The translations under genes were made by a program, and so were the position numbers. Shown in pieces: positions 37,492 through 48,222 of a DNA stretch of 64,000 nt. The notes under the pieces are model-generated. The model was given only the letters and a program-made list of their open reading frames with translations. It searched no databases and was not told the origin of the DNA. The first letter of the stretch is position 1, and the number at the start of each line of letters is the position of its first letter. This DNA is from Pseudolactococcus reticulitermitis (GTDB lineage Bacteria > Bacillota > Bacilli > Lactobacillales > Streptococcaceae), in assembly GCF_002260845.1 (NCBI RefSeq), contig NZ_BEDT01000001.1, positions 248,001-312,000 on the forward strand. The letters are read 5' to 3'.

Positions 37492-39744
37492 TCATTTTAC
37501 CGTCGAGATGTGCCAAGATTTACCGTTTTTTTCCAATTTAATGGCACCACTTTCATCTGTTCGCAAAGTTTGAACACCATATTTCTGAAAAGTCGTGAGC
37601 GTTTCCAGATTTGGATGTCCATAGCGATTGTCCTGACCACAGGAAATCAGCCCAACTTTCGGTCTAATGGCTTTGATAAAAGGTTCAGACGAAGATGTTT
37701 TCGAGCCATGATGTCCTGCTTTTAAAACATCCACAACAAGCGACGGATACTGCGCCAACAGCTCTCGCTCACCCGCCTCCTCCAAATCACCGGTAAACAA
37801 AAACTTCGTCTCATACAAATTACCATATAAAACAATCGAGTCGTTATTTTTACCATCTCCTTGGGTCAATGGCGATAGCACTTCCAGATAGTGATCAAAA
37901 ATCTTTAACCGTTGACCGACTTGTGCCACCTGAATTTTAGCCTGCGTCTGCTTTAAAAGTTCGATAAATTTGGCATTACCGAGGCTCCCTTGACTGATTA
38001 AAATTTTCTTGACCTTAATTTGATCGATAACCGCAAGTAAATCACCCATATGATCCTCATGTGTATGTGTTATCACCAAGGTATCAATCTGTCCAACACC
38101 TCGACTTTTAAGATAGGGAATCAAAGTCTTATCAGCTGTTGCTGAAGTCTTTCGTTTCTGCCATTTTTGTGCTGGTTCAAACTGAATCCGACCACCTGTA
38201 TCAATGAGAATATTGCGTTGATTAAACCTATCTTGTAAAAAAATACTGTCTCCTTGCCCAATATCCACCATGGTAATGCTTGGTATTGGTGGATATTTCG
38301 TCACGAAGAATAAGCTCAGTAAAATGAAAGCTAGACCAATCCTAACCTTTCGATTACGCCACTGGTCAATTAAAAAGCCTGTCACAACTAGCATTGCCAA
38401 AAAAACGACCACTGTTGGTTTTCCTAGAACCAGTGGATAATGACACCAGCTATCGGTCAATTTGATGAGGCTTTCCAGCCACTGGAAAACGATATTGACT
38501 TCCGTTATCCTAAAGCCTGTTACCATTGCCAGTAAAAAAATGACGGATAGTCCCGGTAAAAAGAGGACATCAAACAGAAAGCTGAAGACAAATGTGAAGA
38601 GAATAGATAGGGGCTGGAAGTTGTGGAAGTAAAGGATGAGGAGTGGTAAAACGGACAGGGAGAGGGTCAGACTTTCTGCTAGTAGCTTGTGATATTTGGG
38701 CAGACTTTCGAAACGGTCACCAAACATGGAAATGACAAAGGCGAATAGTAAAGATAATGTCCCACCTGTTGTCAGTAAAAATTTAGGCATGAAAATAAAT
38801 AAAACCAAGAGGGTTAAACTGAAATTATCAAGTTTTTTGATGCCAAAATTCGCCAAGATTTTCTGAATGAGCGCTCTGATGACGGAGACTGAAAAGCCTG
38901 TGATACCCGCATAAAAGACTGAAAATGGGAGTTGAAAGAGGTCGACAACATCGCGTCTGAAACCCAGTCTGAGCAGTCCTTTGCGTAAAAAATCAATAAA
39001 AAATGAGACTTGCATGCCTGAAAGAGCGAAAAGGTGCATAATGCCTAAACTGGTGTAAATACTGCCCATTTCATCAAAATCTTTGCCAAGATGACCAAAA
39101 AGCAAACCTGTCATATAGGCTGACATGGGGCGTGGAAAGTTTTGCTCACAAAACAAAATGGCTTTGCGACGTAAAAGTGGCAAACTCCAGCTTTGTTTAG
39201 GTGTGATTTTTGTAATCTGCTCAATCGTTAAGACACGATAAATATTTTGGGTTTTGAGATAGGCTTGATAATCAAACCCATTAAAATTACGCTGCCGACT
39301 AGCTTGCTCTAGTTGCCCTGAAATGGACAGGATGACTGGCTGGGCTAATTGCATAAAATACTGCTGTTCTTGCGCTGTTGCTAACTTATAATAGACCTGA
39401 TAGATTTGCTTGCCTGACTTGCCACGAAAGGAGACTTGATCCCCATTGACTTGGAGGGTGTTAAGGATTGGGGTAATCTGTGTCACTGTTGTCTCACGCG
39501 CGAAATCCTTGGTTTCTTGATGTTTCATTCCGAGACAAAGCGTCCCAAAAACTAGTAAAATCATACTGAGCTTGAAACAAATTCTGATACCATTGTGCCA
39601 GATTAAAGCTAGTAAGGAAATGATAAGATAACCTAATATCAAATAGGAAAAACGAAAAATAGTATAGTAGACGATGACGCAAAAATAGGCGATGAAAATC
39701 GGCGGTAAATCAATCCACTGTAATGCTTTCTTTAAGTTTTTCAA
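37492..39744 (-). CDS. comEC: DNA uptake channel ComEC
   Basis: Encodes 750 residues. It has an N-terminal membrane pair with an OB-like region, the competence domain with many helices (about residues 190-470), and a C-terminal metallo-beta-lactamase domain with THTHEDHMGD and GDLEEAGE. It carries transforming DNA across the membrane. The start is taken as TTG at 39744, 7 bases after GGGGAG and overlapping comEA by 35 bases; the longer open frame upstream lies wholly within comEA. The gene appears intact. Confidence 0.93.
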   Translation of the reverse strand: MKNLKKALQWIDLPPIFIAYFCVIVYYTIFRFSYLILGYLIISLLALIWHNGIRICFKLSMILLVFGTLCLGMKHQETKDFARETTVTQITPILNTLQVNGDQVSFRGKSGKQIYQVYYKLATAQEQQYFMQLAQPVILSISGQLEQASRQRNFNGFDYQAYLKTQNIYRVLTIEQITKITPKQSWSLPLLRRKAILFCEQNFPRPMSAYMTGLLFGHLGKDFDEMGSIYTSLGIMHLFALSGMQVSFFIDFLRKGLLRLGFRRDVVDLFQLPFSVFYAGITGFSVSVIRALIQKILANFGIKKLDNFSLTLLVLFIFMPKFLLTTGGTLSLLFAFVISMFGDRFESLPKYHKLLAESLTLSLSVLPLLILYFHNFQPLSILFTFVFSFLFDVLFLPGLSVIFLLAMVTGFRITEVNIVFQWLESLIKLTDSWCHYPLVLGKPTVVVFLAMLVVTGFLIDQWRNRKVRIGLAFILLSLFFVTKYPPIPSITMVDIGQGDSIFLQDRFNQRNILIDTGGRIQFEPAQKWQKRKTSATADKTLIPYLKSRGVGQIDTLVITHTHEDHMGDLLAVIDQIKVKKILISQGSLGNAKFIELLKQTQAKIQVAQVGQRLKIFDHYLEVLSPLTQGDGKNNDSIVLYGNLYETKFLFTGDLEEAGERELLAQYPSLVVDVLKAGHHGSKTSSSEPFIKAIRPKVGLISCGQDNRYGHPNLETLTTFQKYGVQTLRTDESGAIKLEKNGKSWHISTVK

Positions 39745-40384
39745 TCGTCTTCTCCCCGAAGCCTGAAACCTTGCCCAAATCTTCTGGTGTCTTGAAAGGA
39801 CCATTTTGCTCGCGATAGTCGATAATATCTTGGGCTCTTTTGGCACCGATACCACTCAAGGTCTGGAGTTCGGTTAAATCAGCTGTGTTGATGTTGACTT
39901 TATCTGACGGTGCAGTTGTTGCTCCAGATTGTCCTGTGCTAGCTTTATCTGGTGCTGATGAGGGCAGAGCGGTAACATTTTCACCAACGCTTGCGACATA
40001 AATAATCATTTCATCTGTCACTTTTTGAGCTAAATTAATCGACTTCCCATCCGCTTGAGGCGTCAACCCACCTGCCAGAACAATGACATCATTAACCCGT
40101 GCATGACTAGCAACTTTGTAGACCCCAGGATTTTTCACTGCACCTTTAATATCGACTAGGATTTGTTTACTCGCCTCGGATTTTTGACTTTCATTAGACT
40201 GTTTTGCAGTAGGTTGTTCCGATTTTGGTATCGTTACAGATTGCTCTGGTAAGACAAGCGCATCACTAGCGTCATGTGTTAGGCTTCTCAACCCAAAATA
40301 GATAATCAAAATGAGAACTAGCCCGATTCCTATCACGATTTTAAAGTGTTCTTTTACTTGTTTAACCATCATTTTCCAATCCAT
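39710..40384 (-). CDS. comEA: competence DNA receptor ComEA
   Basis: Encodes 224 residues: a membrane anchor (about 14-32), a serine/glutamine-rich linker, an SLBB domain (ILVDIKGAVKNPGVYKV..DVIVLAGGLTPQA) and a C-terminal helix-hairpin-helix DNA-binding pair (VNINTADLTELQTLSGIGAKRAQDII). It binds incoming double-stranded DNA. A GAGGTG site precedes the ATG. It is cotranscribed with comEC; a degenerate ComX box may lie upstream. Confidence 0.95.
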   Translation of the reverse strand: MDWKMMVKQVKEHFKIVIGIGLVLILIIYFGLRSLTHDASDALVLPEQSVTIPKSEQPTAKQSNESQKSEASKQILVDIKGAVKNPGVYKVASHARVNDVIVLAGGLTPQADGKSINLAQKVTDEMIIYVASVGENVTALPSSAPDKASTGQSGATTAPSDKVNINTADLTELQTLSGIGAKRAQDIIDYREQNGPFKTPEDLGKVSGFGEKTIEKLKESITVD

Positions 40385-40402
40385 ATCTTCACCTCACTTT
40401 TA

Positions 40403-40410
40403 TATACGAA
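40403..40410 (-). promoter_or_regulatory. possible degenerate ComX (cin) box before comEA
   Basis: On the minus strand TTCGTATA follows a run of T; it matches 6 of 8 positions of the streptococcal cin-box TACGAATA and lies 18 bases before the ATG. No ordinary promoter is obvious there. Confidence 0.3.
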
Positions 40411-40438
40411 AAAAATCCCCGTTTGTCACGGAGATTTT
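40406..40438 (-). terminator. terminator of the natAB-like genes
   Basis: On the minus strand AAAATCTCCG-n7-CGGGGATTTT (40438-40412, one G-T pair) is followed by TTT, just after the permease stop and before comEA. Confidence 0.85.
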
Positions 40439-40441
40439 AGC

Positions 40442-41662
40442 TTATTTTTTGAGATTTTGGAGAAATTGTTTAAAGATTTTTTCGTCAGAATAACTTAAAA
40501 CATTCTTGGCATAAATTTGCTCACCAAATTTAGCCACAATAAGCAAGGCAACAGCTTGTAGCGCTAAGGCAATATAAGCATCTGTCAAGGTTGAAAGCTC
40601 TGTGGACAAACGACTTGGGACAAGCGTCGTTGAAACGAAAGGAATGAAACTCAAAACTTTGAGCACAATGTTATTGGGAACAGATGCGCCAACAATACCT
40701 GCCATATAACCAATCGTTGATAGAATAGCAATCGGCTGAACAGCTTGCTGCACCTGACTTTGGTCATTCACAAGACTTGCGATAATCGCCGTCAAGAATA
40801 GATAAGATAGCAAGCCAACCACTAGCATCAGAATAGAGAAAATCAAAAAGTTAAGATCAACACCATTAATCATCTCCAGTACTTTTTTGACCATCTCATT
40901 ATCTTTCAAGCTAATACTTGCCCCCACGATCAAGACAACATAGAACAAGATATGTGTGAGGATGAGTAAACCAATCCCAATAATTTTACCATAATATTGA
41001 ACTTTAGCACTGGTTGCCGCTAGTAAGGTTTCCATGATACGACTCGATTTTTCATTGGCAATTTCCTGCGCAATCATATTGGTATAAACCATTAATAGCA
41101 TGAAAATGACAATCGCAACAACCGTCGAAATTAAATAATTTGCTGCATTTTTACCTTCACCACCGTCAGACTCGCCTTTTTTGCTCAAGGTTTTCATGGT
41201 CAAATCAGCAGGAGTTTGAAGACTAAGCAATTCTTCAGAACTTAATTTAAAGTGAGTTGCTTTTTCTGCCAGTTCAATCTGTGACAGGGCTGTTTTGACC
41301 GTTGTTTCATTAAATTTCGTCGCGCCATCCGTTGAAGCAACTAAAGTGTATTTGCCATCTGACTTGACTAAGTAACCATCTATTTTCTCATCCAAAATCT
41401 TTTGCTTCGCAGTTTTGACATCCGCTACGCCTGATATTTTAGCATCTAAAACTTTGTCTGTTTTGAGTGTTTGGACTAGCGCCGTATTATCTACCACAGC
41501 AAGTTTTGGCGTTGTATTACCGCTCGTTTTCGCGATGATAAAGCCGATGGCAAACATCACAATAGGGATCAGCAAAGGGGTTAAGACCGTCAACCAAAAA
41601 CTCGGTGTTTTGATTTTGGTGCGGTAAACTTGTCCCGCGACTAATTTCAGTTGTTTAAACAT
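40442..41662 (-). CDS. ABC-2 type exporter permease (NatB-like)
   Basis: Encodes 406 residues. One helix near residues 18-42 is followed by a large extracytoplasmic domain (to about 185) and then five or six helices. That layout fits the NatB/YhaP branch of ABC-2 permeases, some of which export sodium or drugs. The ATG at 41662 follows AAGGAGG. It overlaps the ATPase gene by 8 bases. Substrate unproven. Confidence 0.88.
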   Translation of the reverse strand: MFKQLKLVAGQVYRTKIKTPSFWLTVLTPLLIPIVMFAIGFIIAKTSGNTTPKLAVVDNTALVQTLKTDKVLDAKISGVADVKTAKQKILDEKIDGYLVKSDGKYTLVASTDGATKFNETTVKTALSQIELAEKATHFKLSSEELLSLQTPADLTMKTLSKKGESDGGEGKNAANYLISTVVAIVIFMLLMVYTNMIAQEIANEKSSRIMETLLAATSAKVQYYGKIIGIGLLILTHILFYVVLIVGASISLKDNEMVKKVLEMINGVDLNFLIFSILMLVVGLLSYLFLTAIIASLVNDQSQVQQAVQPIAILSTIGYMAGIVGASVPNNIVLKVLSFIPFVSTTLVPSRLSTELSTLTDAYIALALQAVALLIVAKFGEQIYAKNVLSYSDEKIFKQFLQNLKK

Positions 41663-42548
41663 TTTCAGCGACCTCCTTGCGGAAAATTTCATCGAGTGTT
41701 GGTGGGGCTTGGACAAAAGCTTGCACATAGCCAGATTGTGTCACTTTAGTGAAAATATCATGACCAACGGCTGCGTCATTAACATGAATCATGCGACCGG
41801 CACCCTGTTTTTCAATCGTCTCAACACCTGAAATTGCTGACAATTCAGCGTCTGGCACATCGCTTTCGACATAGACTTGCGTGCGACCAAAACTATCCCG
41901 AATCCCATAAATATCGCCTTGTAAAACGACTTTTCCTTTTTTGAGCATGGTCACCTGATCACTGAGCAACTCTACTCCACTCATATTATGGCTGGAGAAA
42001 ATAATCGCTGCACCATTTTCCCTCAGCGCTTTAATTTCAGCCATCAAGAGACTGGTATTGACTGGGTCAAGCCCCGTAAAGGGTTCATCCAAAATCAGAA
42101 AGTCAGGGCGGTGGATGAGCGTCGCAATAAACTGTACTTTCTGGGCATTCCCTTTGGAAAGGGTCTGCACTTTATCTGTGATTTTCCCAACAACTTCTAG
42201 TTTGGCCATCCATTGCACGAGTGCTTCACGCGCTTCAGCGCGTTTCATGCCATGGAGCTCAGCAAAATACAAGATTTGTTCTTCAATCGTCAATTTTTGA
42301 TATAGGCCACGTTCTTCAGGTAGAAAGCCAATTTTTTGTTTAATTTCCTGTGTGATGGGCGCACCTTGCCAAGTAATTTGCCCACTATCTGGTTTGATGA
42401 AATCCAAAATCATTCGAAAAGTTGTCGTCTTCCCCGCACCATTTTGCCCAATCAGCCCCATAATTTCGCCTGGCTTAACGGTCATGTCTAGCTGTTCAAC
42501 AGCTAGCTTATCACCAAATTTTTTGGTAAGATGTTGTAATTCTAGCAA
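41655..42548 (-). CDS. ABC transporter ATP-binding protein (NatA-like)
   Basis: Encodes 297 residues. Walker A is GQNGAGKTT, Walker B FLILDEPFTGLD, the H-loop ends IIFSSHNM. The signature reads LSKGNAQKVQ rather than LSGGQ, common in NatA-type ATPases. A C-terminal extension of about 80 residues ends in PPTLDEIFRKEV. The start is TTG at 42548 with AAGGAG 8 bases upstream. It forms the exporter with the following permease. Confidence 0.93.
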   Translation of the reverse strand: MLELQHLTKKFGDKLAVEQLDMTVKPGEIMGLIGQNGAGKTTTFRMILDFIKPDSGQITWQGAPITQEIKQKIGFLPEERGLYQKLTIEEQILYFAELHGMKRAEAREALVQWMAKLEVVGKITDKVQTLSKGNAQKVQFIATLIHRPDFLILDEPFTGLDPVNTSLLMAEIKALRENGAAIIFSSHNMSGVELLSDQVTMLKKGKVVLQGDIYGIRDSFGRTQVYVESDVPDAELSAISGVETIEKQGAGRMIHVNDAAVGHDIFTKVTQSGYVQAFVQAPPTLDEIFRKEVAENV

Positions 42549-42576
42549 ATTAAATTCTCCTTATTTTTTATATTAC

Positions 42577-42605
42577 ATTCTATCAGAATGGTTTGAGTAT
42601 TGCAA
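42577..42605 (-). promoter_or_regulatory. promoter of the natAB-like genes
   Basis: On the minus strand TTGCAA (42605-42600) and TGA-TAGAAT (-10 at 42582-42577) are 17 bases apart. Confidence 0.78.
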
Positions 42606-42629
42606 GCGTTTACTTTACCAGTATATCTG

Positions 42630-43085
42630 CTATTTCCTAATTCGGTAAGCGACATATGCCACAAATAGTAACAGCAAAATACTAAGATGAGTGACTGAAA
42701 TCGTCACTGTTTCAGCATTCAAAGAAAATATCATGACAATAACAAGTAGGATGAGGGTAATCGCCCCAATATGGGCCAGAGCTTGCTGATGAACGTGTTT
42801 TCGACGTTCATCTGTCACCTCTATTTTCTTAGTCCGTAATACCTCTGGATTTTTAAACTGTTTACGAATGTCTAAAGCATAGCCTAGTAGAGTGATGATA
42901 AGTGGTAGTGAAAACCAAAAGATTTTGAAAAATCTTGCTGTCTCTCCATCAGACGATACAATATTAAGGGCTGTAACCAGTATAAGAGCTATGACAATGA
43001 ATGTCCAACCTAAAAGAGAGACTAGCAAATGTTTCTTAAAATATTCGTCTGTTTGAACATTTTTAGCAAATAAATATTTGAACAT
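42630..43085 (-). CDS. four-helix membrane protein A (paralogue of the next gene)
   Basis: Encodes 151 residues with hydrophobic stretches near 22-44, 56-74, 107-125 and 130-148. The conserved mid-segment EVTDERRKHVHQQALAHIGAI is shared with the upstream gene (TTDERRQLLEQEIWSHIGRF). Such DER-containing small membrane proteins usually accompany XRE-type regulators in Firmicutes, as here. The ATG at 43085 has AAGGAG 7 bases upstream. Function unknown. Confidence 0.8.
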   Translation of the reverse strand: MFKYLFAKNVQTDEYFKKHLLVSLLGWTFIVIALILVTALNIVSSDGETARFFKIFWFSLPLIITLLGYALDIRKQFKNPEVLRTKKIEVTDERRKHVHQQALAHIGAITLILLVIVMIFSLNAETVTISVTHLSILLLLFVAYVAYRIRK

Positions 43086-43111
43086 CAAGTATCTCCTTCG
43101 CTCATAAGCAC

Positions 43112-43546
43112 TTATTTTCTCAATCGATAAAAATAGTAAGCCATTATTAAATAAACAAGTGCCATTAATTGCAACAGACTAAAGGTTATTTTTTCCTTTT
43201 CAAGCGAAATAATCACCATGAGCGCGACAATTCCTAGCAGAAATCGACCAATATGTGACCAAATTTCCTGTTCTAGTAATTGCCGACGTTCATCTGTTGT
43301 TTTTAGTCTCGCCGCTCGGAGTCGTTTCGGATTGAGCAAAAGACGCAATAACCAGATACCATAGCCTAAAATAGAAATACTACCACCAATCGCACCAGCA
43401 TAGAAGGTATCTATGTCCTTAACTTGCCGATACATAATGGCTAGATACAAAAGATAGAGCATCGTCGTTAGCGGAAACCAAGTTAAATGATATTTGCCAT
43501 AGTCACTATCTGTCTTGATATTCTTTTTAAATAAATATTGAAACAT
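43112..43546 (-). CDS. four-helix membrane protein B (paralogue of the previous gene)
   Basis: Encodes 144 residues from ATG 43546, which has a GGAGG site 9 bases upstream. Both paralogues begin MFxYLFxKN and share the DERR motif and a YRLRK-like basic tail. It lies between a 43-codon open frame and paralogue A and is probably in one operon with the XRE regulator. Possibly a sensor or bacteriocin-related membrane protein; this is not demonstrated. Confidence 0.8.
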   Translation of the reverse strand: MFQYLFKKNIKTDSDYGKYHLTWFPLTTMLYLLYLAIMYRQVKDIDTFYAGAIGGSISILGYGIWLLRLLLNPKRLRAARLKTTDERRQLLEQEIWSHIGRFLLGIVALMVIISLEKEKITFSLLQLMALVYLIMAYYFYRLRK

Positions 43547-43677
43547 TAGTTTCTCATCCTCCATAAACTTATCCATATCAGAAATTGACTATGTGGTCTG
43601 ATGACAGAACACAAAACTAGTTTCTGATTGTCAGATGCTGTCAATTCATATTTCCCTTGCTTCATTTTCCGTTTCAT
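43546..43677 (-). CDS. possible 43-residue peptide
   Basis: A short frame (MKRKMKQGKYELTASDNQKL...) begins 9 bases after an AAGGAG site and its TAA overlaps the start of the next gene by one base. The tail contains aromatic residues (FLIWISLW). No family is recognised. It may serve translational coupling, or be a vestige. Confidence 0.45.
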   Translation of the reverse strand: MKRKMKQGKYELTASDNQKLVLCSVIRPHSQFLIWISLWRMRN

Positions 43678-43681
43678 GCTC

Positions 43682-43885
43682 TTACACTCCTTCTTCATCC
43701 TTACTGAAAAAGATATCCTCAATCGTTGTATTGAAGTATTGCGCTAACTTGTAGGCTAGATTTAAGGATGCCGTGTACTTTTCTTTCTCAAGAGAAATAA
43801 TCGTTTGTCTTGTCACCTCCATCGCCTCAGCCAGCGCTTCTTGGGAAACGCTATATTGCTTGCGATAGGCTTTGATTTTATTAAT
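43682..43885 (-). CDS. XRE-family regulator with an apparent ATT start codon
   Basis: The reading frame encodes 67 residues of a compact Cro/CI-type protein: INKIKAYRKQYSVSQEALAE, then VTRQTIISLEKEKYTASLNLAYKLAQYF and an EDIF tail. The helix-turn-helix spans about 10-33. The codon at the expected methionine position is ATT (43885-43883), 6 bases after a strong AGGAGG. Upstream in frame there is only CTG before a stop, and the first internal ATG would cut the DNA-binding domain. AUU initiation is rare and IF-3 sensitive. It presumably controls itself and the membrane-protein genes that follow. Confidence 0.8.
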   Translation of the reverse strand: MNKIKAYRKQYSVSQEALAEAMEVTRQTIISLEKEKYTASLNLAYKLAQYFNTTIEDIFFSKDEEGV

Positions 43886-43907
43886 AAGACACCTCCTGTA
43901 CAGTTAG

Positions 43908-43935
43908 CTTTACGTAAAACAAACTATACGTAAAG
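43908..43935. promoter_or_regulatory. probable XRE operator
   Basis: Perfect 9-base arms CTTTACGTA (43908-43916) and TACGTAAAG (43927-43935) with 10 bases between, overlapping the downstream end of the -10 box. Best explained as the autoregulatory site. Confidence 0.7.
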
Positions 43936-43962
43936 TTTACTATACTTTTTGTGACCTGTCAA
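43934..43962 (-). promoter_or_regulatory. promoter of the XRE operon
   Basis: On the minus strand TTGACA (43962-43957) and TAAACT (43939-43934) are 17 bases apart. Confidence 0.88.
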
Positions 43963-43974
43963 CATTTTAATCGC

Positions 43975-44004
43975 AAAAAAAGCAGACTCCTAAAAATCTA
44001 CTTT
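43975..44004 (-). terminator. dnaK operon terminator
   Basis: On the minus strand AAAGTAGA-n10-TCTGCTTT (44004-43979, one G-T pair) is followed by TTTT. Confidence 0.85.
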
Positions 44005-44028
44005 TCATCCCGTTTCACAACGTTTTAA

Positions 44029-45870
<1,842 letters not shown>

Positions 45871-45944
45871 TTATTTTTTGTTTTGTGCCAGGCACATTCT
45901 TTAAATTTATTGATAGTTTTCTGACATTTCGGTCAAACAAATCT

Positions 45945-46478
45945 TTATTGATAAACCACAACCATGGCTGGACGTAGGTTGCGTTCGTGGAGTTGGTAGC
46001 CTTTTTGGAGGACTTGGGCAATGGTGTCAGCTGGATGTTCATCGTCAGCTGGCGCAGTTTGAACTGACATGTGGAAGTTAGGATCAAATTCGCCTTCTGT
46101 TGCCACTTCAACAACGCCTTCTTCTTTAAGGGCATTGAGCAAGCTTTCTTGCGTCATTTCCAAGCCTTTTTTAACATCATCTGTCAAGCCTTCAACAGCA
46201 AGTGCACGTTCAAGGTTATCCAAACTTGGCAAAACCTTACGCGCCAAGTCTTGTGAACGATATTTCAAAATTGTTTGACGCTCCTCATTAGCACGGCGTT
46301 GATTGTTTTGCATCTCCGCATGCGCTTTGAGATATTTATTTTCCATCTCATCGAGCTTAGCTTGGAGCGCTGCTAACTCATCGATTTCGTCGTCGACAAT
46401 CTCTTCCAAAACCGTTTCATTCTCAACTTCCTGAGCTAATTCTTTTTCGACATCTTCATGCTGCTTTTTCTTAGACAT
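45945..46478 (-). CDS. grpE: nucleotide exchange factor GrpE
   Basis: Encodes 177 residues. An acidic N-terminal tail and long coiled coil (about 30-90) are followed by the beta domain with [43 protein letters not shown]. It dimerises and releases ADP from DnaK. The ATG at 46478 follows GGAG. Confidence 0.96.
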   Translation of the reverse strand: MSKKKQHEDVEKELAQEVENETVLEEIVDDEIDELAALQAKLDEMENKYLKAHAEMQNNQRRANEERQTILKYRSQDLARKVLPSLDNLERALAVEGLTDDVKKGLEMTQESLLNALKEEGVVEVATEGEFDPNFHMSVQTAPADDEHPADTIAQVLQKGYQLHERNLRPAMVVVYQ

Positions 46479-46498
46479 TGCATCTCCTTTTGCTATTT

Positions 46499-47548
46499 TT
46501 ATATCACTTCATAGTGATTACCGTCAAGATAACGGTAGTAATCACTCAGTTTCATGGTTAAAATCTTCGCCACGAGGTCCATGGTTGAGACAACTTTTTG
46601 ATAGTCCAAATCAACAGGCCCCATCAGTGCTAAAGTCCCCAGACCTCGATAGGGCACAACAAATTGTTGCGTCATGAGGGTGATGTTTTTTGAAATCTGA
46701 TGATTCTCTGTCAAGCTAGAGTCAAATTTGACACTTCTGATTTCATCATCAGAAACCATATCTCGAATCTCATGAATAATGGCGTCATCATCCATCAGAA
46801 TCTTGTAGAGTGAAACGATATCATCCGAATACTCTAATAAGTTCTGCCGACCTGCCGAAATCAAGTTTTCCTTGAACAAGTCTGAAAAGACGTGGTCAAA
46901 GAGTTGCAAGACATCTGTGGTCACGACAAAATATTTTTGTGCGACCTGCGGAATTTCTGTCAACAAAGAATAGTGAATATCCAAAATTCGCTTGCCGACT
47001 AGGCGCTCATCAGAAATAAATTTGAAAGTCGTCAAATCGTCTAAGGTCATCGACCTTGGCAAGGAGAACTGCATCGTTTTGACCAGCCCCGTATCAAGGG
47101 TCATCACAGCCATGGCTGAATGACTGTCGAGCTGGACGATGTCAAATTTAGACAGAACCTGATTTTTCAACGAAACATTCAGGATGAAAGCTGAAAAGCC
47201 AGTCATATCTGATAAGATTTGCGCTGCCTGCTGATAAAGAACATCCAGCTTATAAAACTCACCGTCGAAACGTTTCATGACTTGGTAAACGTCATTATTG
47301 TCTAATTTACCAGGTTTTAGAAAATTTTCAACGAAGTATTTATAACCTGTCACACTTGGCACGCGACCAGATGAGGTATGCTCTTTTTGGATGAAACCGA
47401 GCGTCTCTAGCGCCTTCATATCATTTCTGATGGTGGCGCTAGAAGCGTTAATCGAGGTCATCAAAGCCTTAGAACCGACTGCCTTATGGTTTTGCGTATA
47501 AAGCGAGATAATCAAGTTTAAAATTTGTTGTTGGCGTTTTGTAATCAT
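46499..47548 (-). CDS. hrcA: heat-inducible repressor HrcA
   Basis: Encodes 349 residues. The N-terminal winged helix ([30 protein letters not shown]...[14 protein letters not shown]) binds CIRCE; the rest is the GAF-like dimer core. The ATG at 47548 has GAGGTG 6 bases upstream; an earlier frame start lies in the leader. Two CIRCE elements flank its promoter, so the operon is autoregulated through GroEL-assisted folding of HrcA, as known in Firmicutes. Confidence 0.96.
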   Translation of the reverse strand: MITKRQQQILNLIISLYTQNHKAVGSKALMTSINASSATIRNDMKALETLGFIQKEHTSSGRVPSVTGYKYFVENFLKPGKLDNNDVYQVMKRFDGEFYKLDVLYQQAAQILSDMTGFSAFILNVSLKNQVLSKFDIVQLDSHSAMAVMTLDTGLVKTMQFSLPRSMTLDDLTTFKFISDERLVGKRILDIHYSLLTEIPQVAQKYFVVTTDVLQLFDHVFSDLFKENLISAGRQNLLEYSDDIVSLYKILMDDDAIIHEIRDMVSDDEIRSVKFDSSLTENHQISKNITLMTQQFVVPYRGLGTLALMGPVDLDYQKVVSTMDLVAKILTMKLSDYYRYLDGNHYEVI

Positions 47549-47605
47549 GTTGAACACCTCATTGATACTGCTCCAATTCAAAAATGTGATGAAATCAGAA
47601 CAGAA

Positions 47606-47632
47606 TTAGCACTCGTAGTTACCAAGTGCTAA
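47606..47632. promoter_or_regulatory. CIRCE element 1
   Basis: TTAGCACTC-n9-AAGTGCTAA, one mismatch from the consensus, lies between the -10 box and hrcA. Confidence 0.93.
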
Positions 47633-47642
47633 CTACATCTCT

Positions 47643-47671
47643 ATTATATAATTCTCTTGTTTCATTGTCAA
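47643..47671 (-). promoter_or_regulatory. hrcA-grpE-dnaK promoter
   Basis: On the minus strand TTGACA (47671-47666) and TATAAT (47648-47643) are 17 bases apart, a consensus SigA promoter between the two CIRCE elements. Confidence 0.93.
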
Positions 47672-47688
47672 GAAAAAAGCACAAAAAA

Positions 47689-47715
47689 TTAGCACTCTTT
47701 TGTTTAGAGTGCTAA
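47689..47715. promoter_or_regulatory. CIRCE element 2, perfect, probably also a terminator
   Basis: TTAGCACTC-n9-GAGTGCTAA matches the consensus fully and lies upstream of the -35. On the minus strand the stem is followed by TTTTTTG, 11 bases past the stop of the preceding membrane-protein gene. Confidence 0.92.
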
Positions 47716-47726
47716 TTTTATATCAT

Positions 47727-48137
47727 TTAGATTAAACCACTAGTTTTAGACGTCAGAAAAACGTTGATAAAGCTGACGGTCATGACGATAAACGTGAACC
47801 ATTCTGCTGATGTTGCACCATTTGACCAAACGTAGTAAGCAAAGTTACACACCAAGATAAACACGAAAAAGAGCAAGGCGTAAATGGCAAACTTCCAGAA
47901 TTTAGCTAACAAGACGATGAAGGCAACCAGCAAGACGACATAGATCAAAAACTGAACATTGGTCATCGAAGCTTTTGACTGTAACTTGAAAGCGTCAACT
48001 GCTTTGAGTAAGGTGTCATAGACAACCTTGAAAATTTGTAAGTTGGGTAAAATGTTATTAATCATCTGCCAAGCTGAATAAATCAGCAGACCAATACTCG
48101 ATAAAATGACAAATGATGATGATTTTCCTGAAAACAT
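47727..48137 (-). CDS. unknown four-helix membrane protein
   Basis: Encodes 136 residues with hydrophobic segments near 8-28, 60-80, 83-108 and 112-132. No family recognised. It stands between the carboxypeptidase gene and hrcA. Its transcript would end at the hairpin formed by CIRCE 2. Confidence 0.75.
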   Translation of the reverse strand: MFSGKSSSFVILSSIGLLIYSAWQMINNILPNLQIFKVVYDTLLKAVDAFKLQSKASMTNVQFLIYVVLLVAFIVLLAKFWKFAIYALLFFVFILVCNFAYYVWSNGATSAEWFTFIVMTVSFINVFLTSKTSGLI

Positions 48138-48222
48138 GGGGAACTGTACTCCTATAACCTTTATATGTTGTTAATACTACCATTCTACCATAATTTTCAG
48201 ACAGTATCCTAATTAAATCCAA

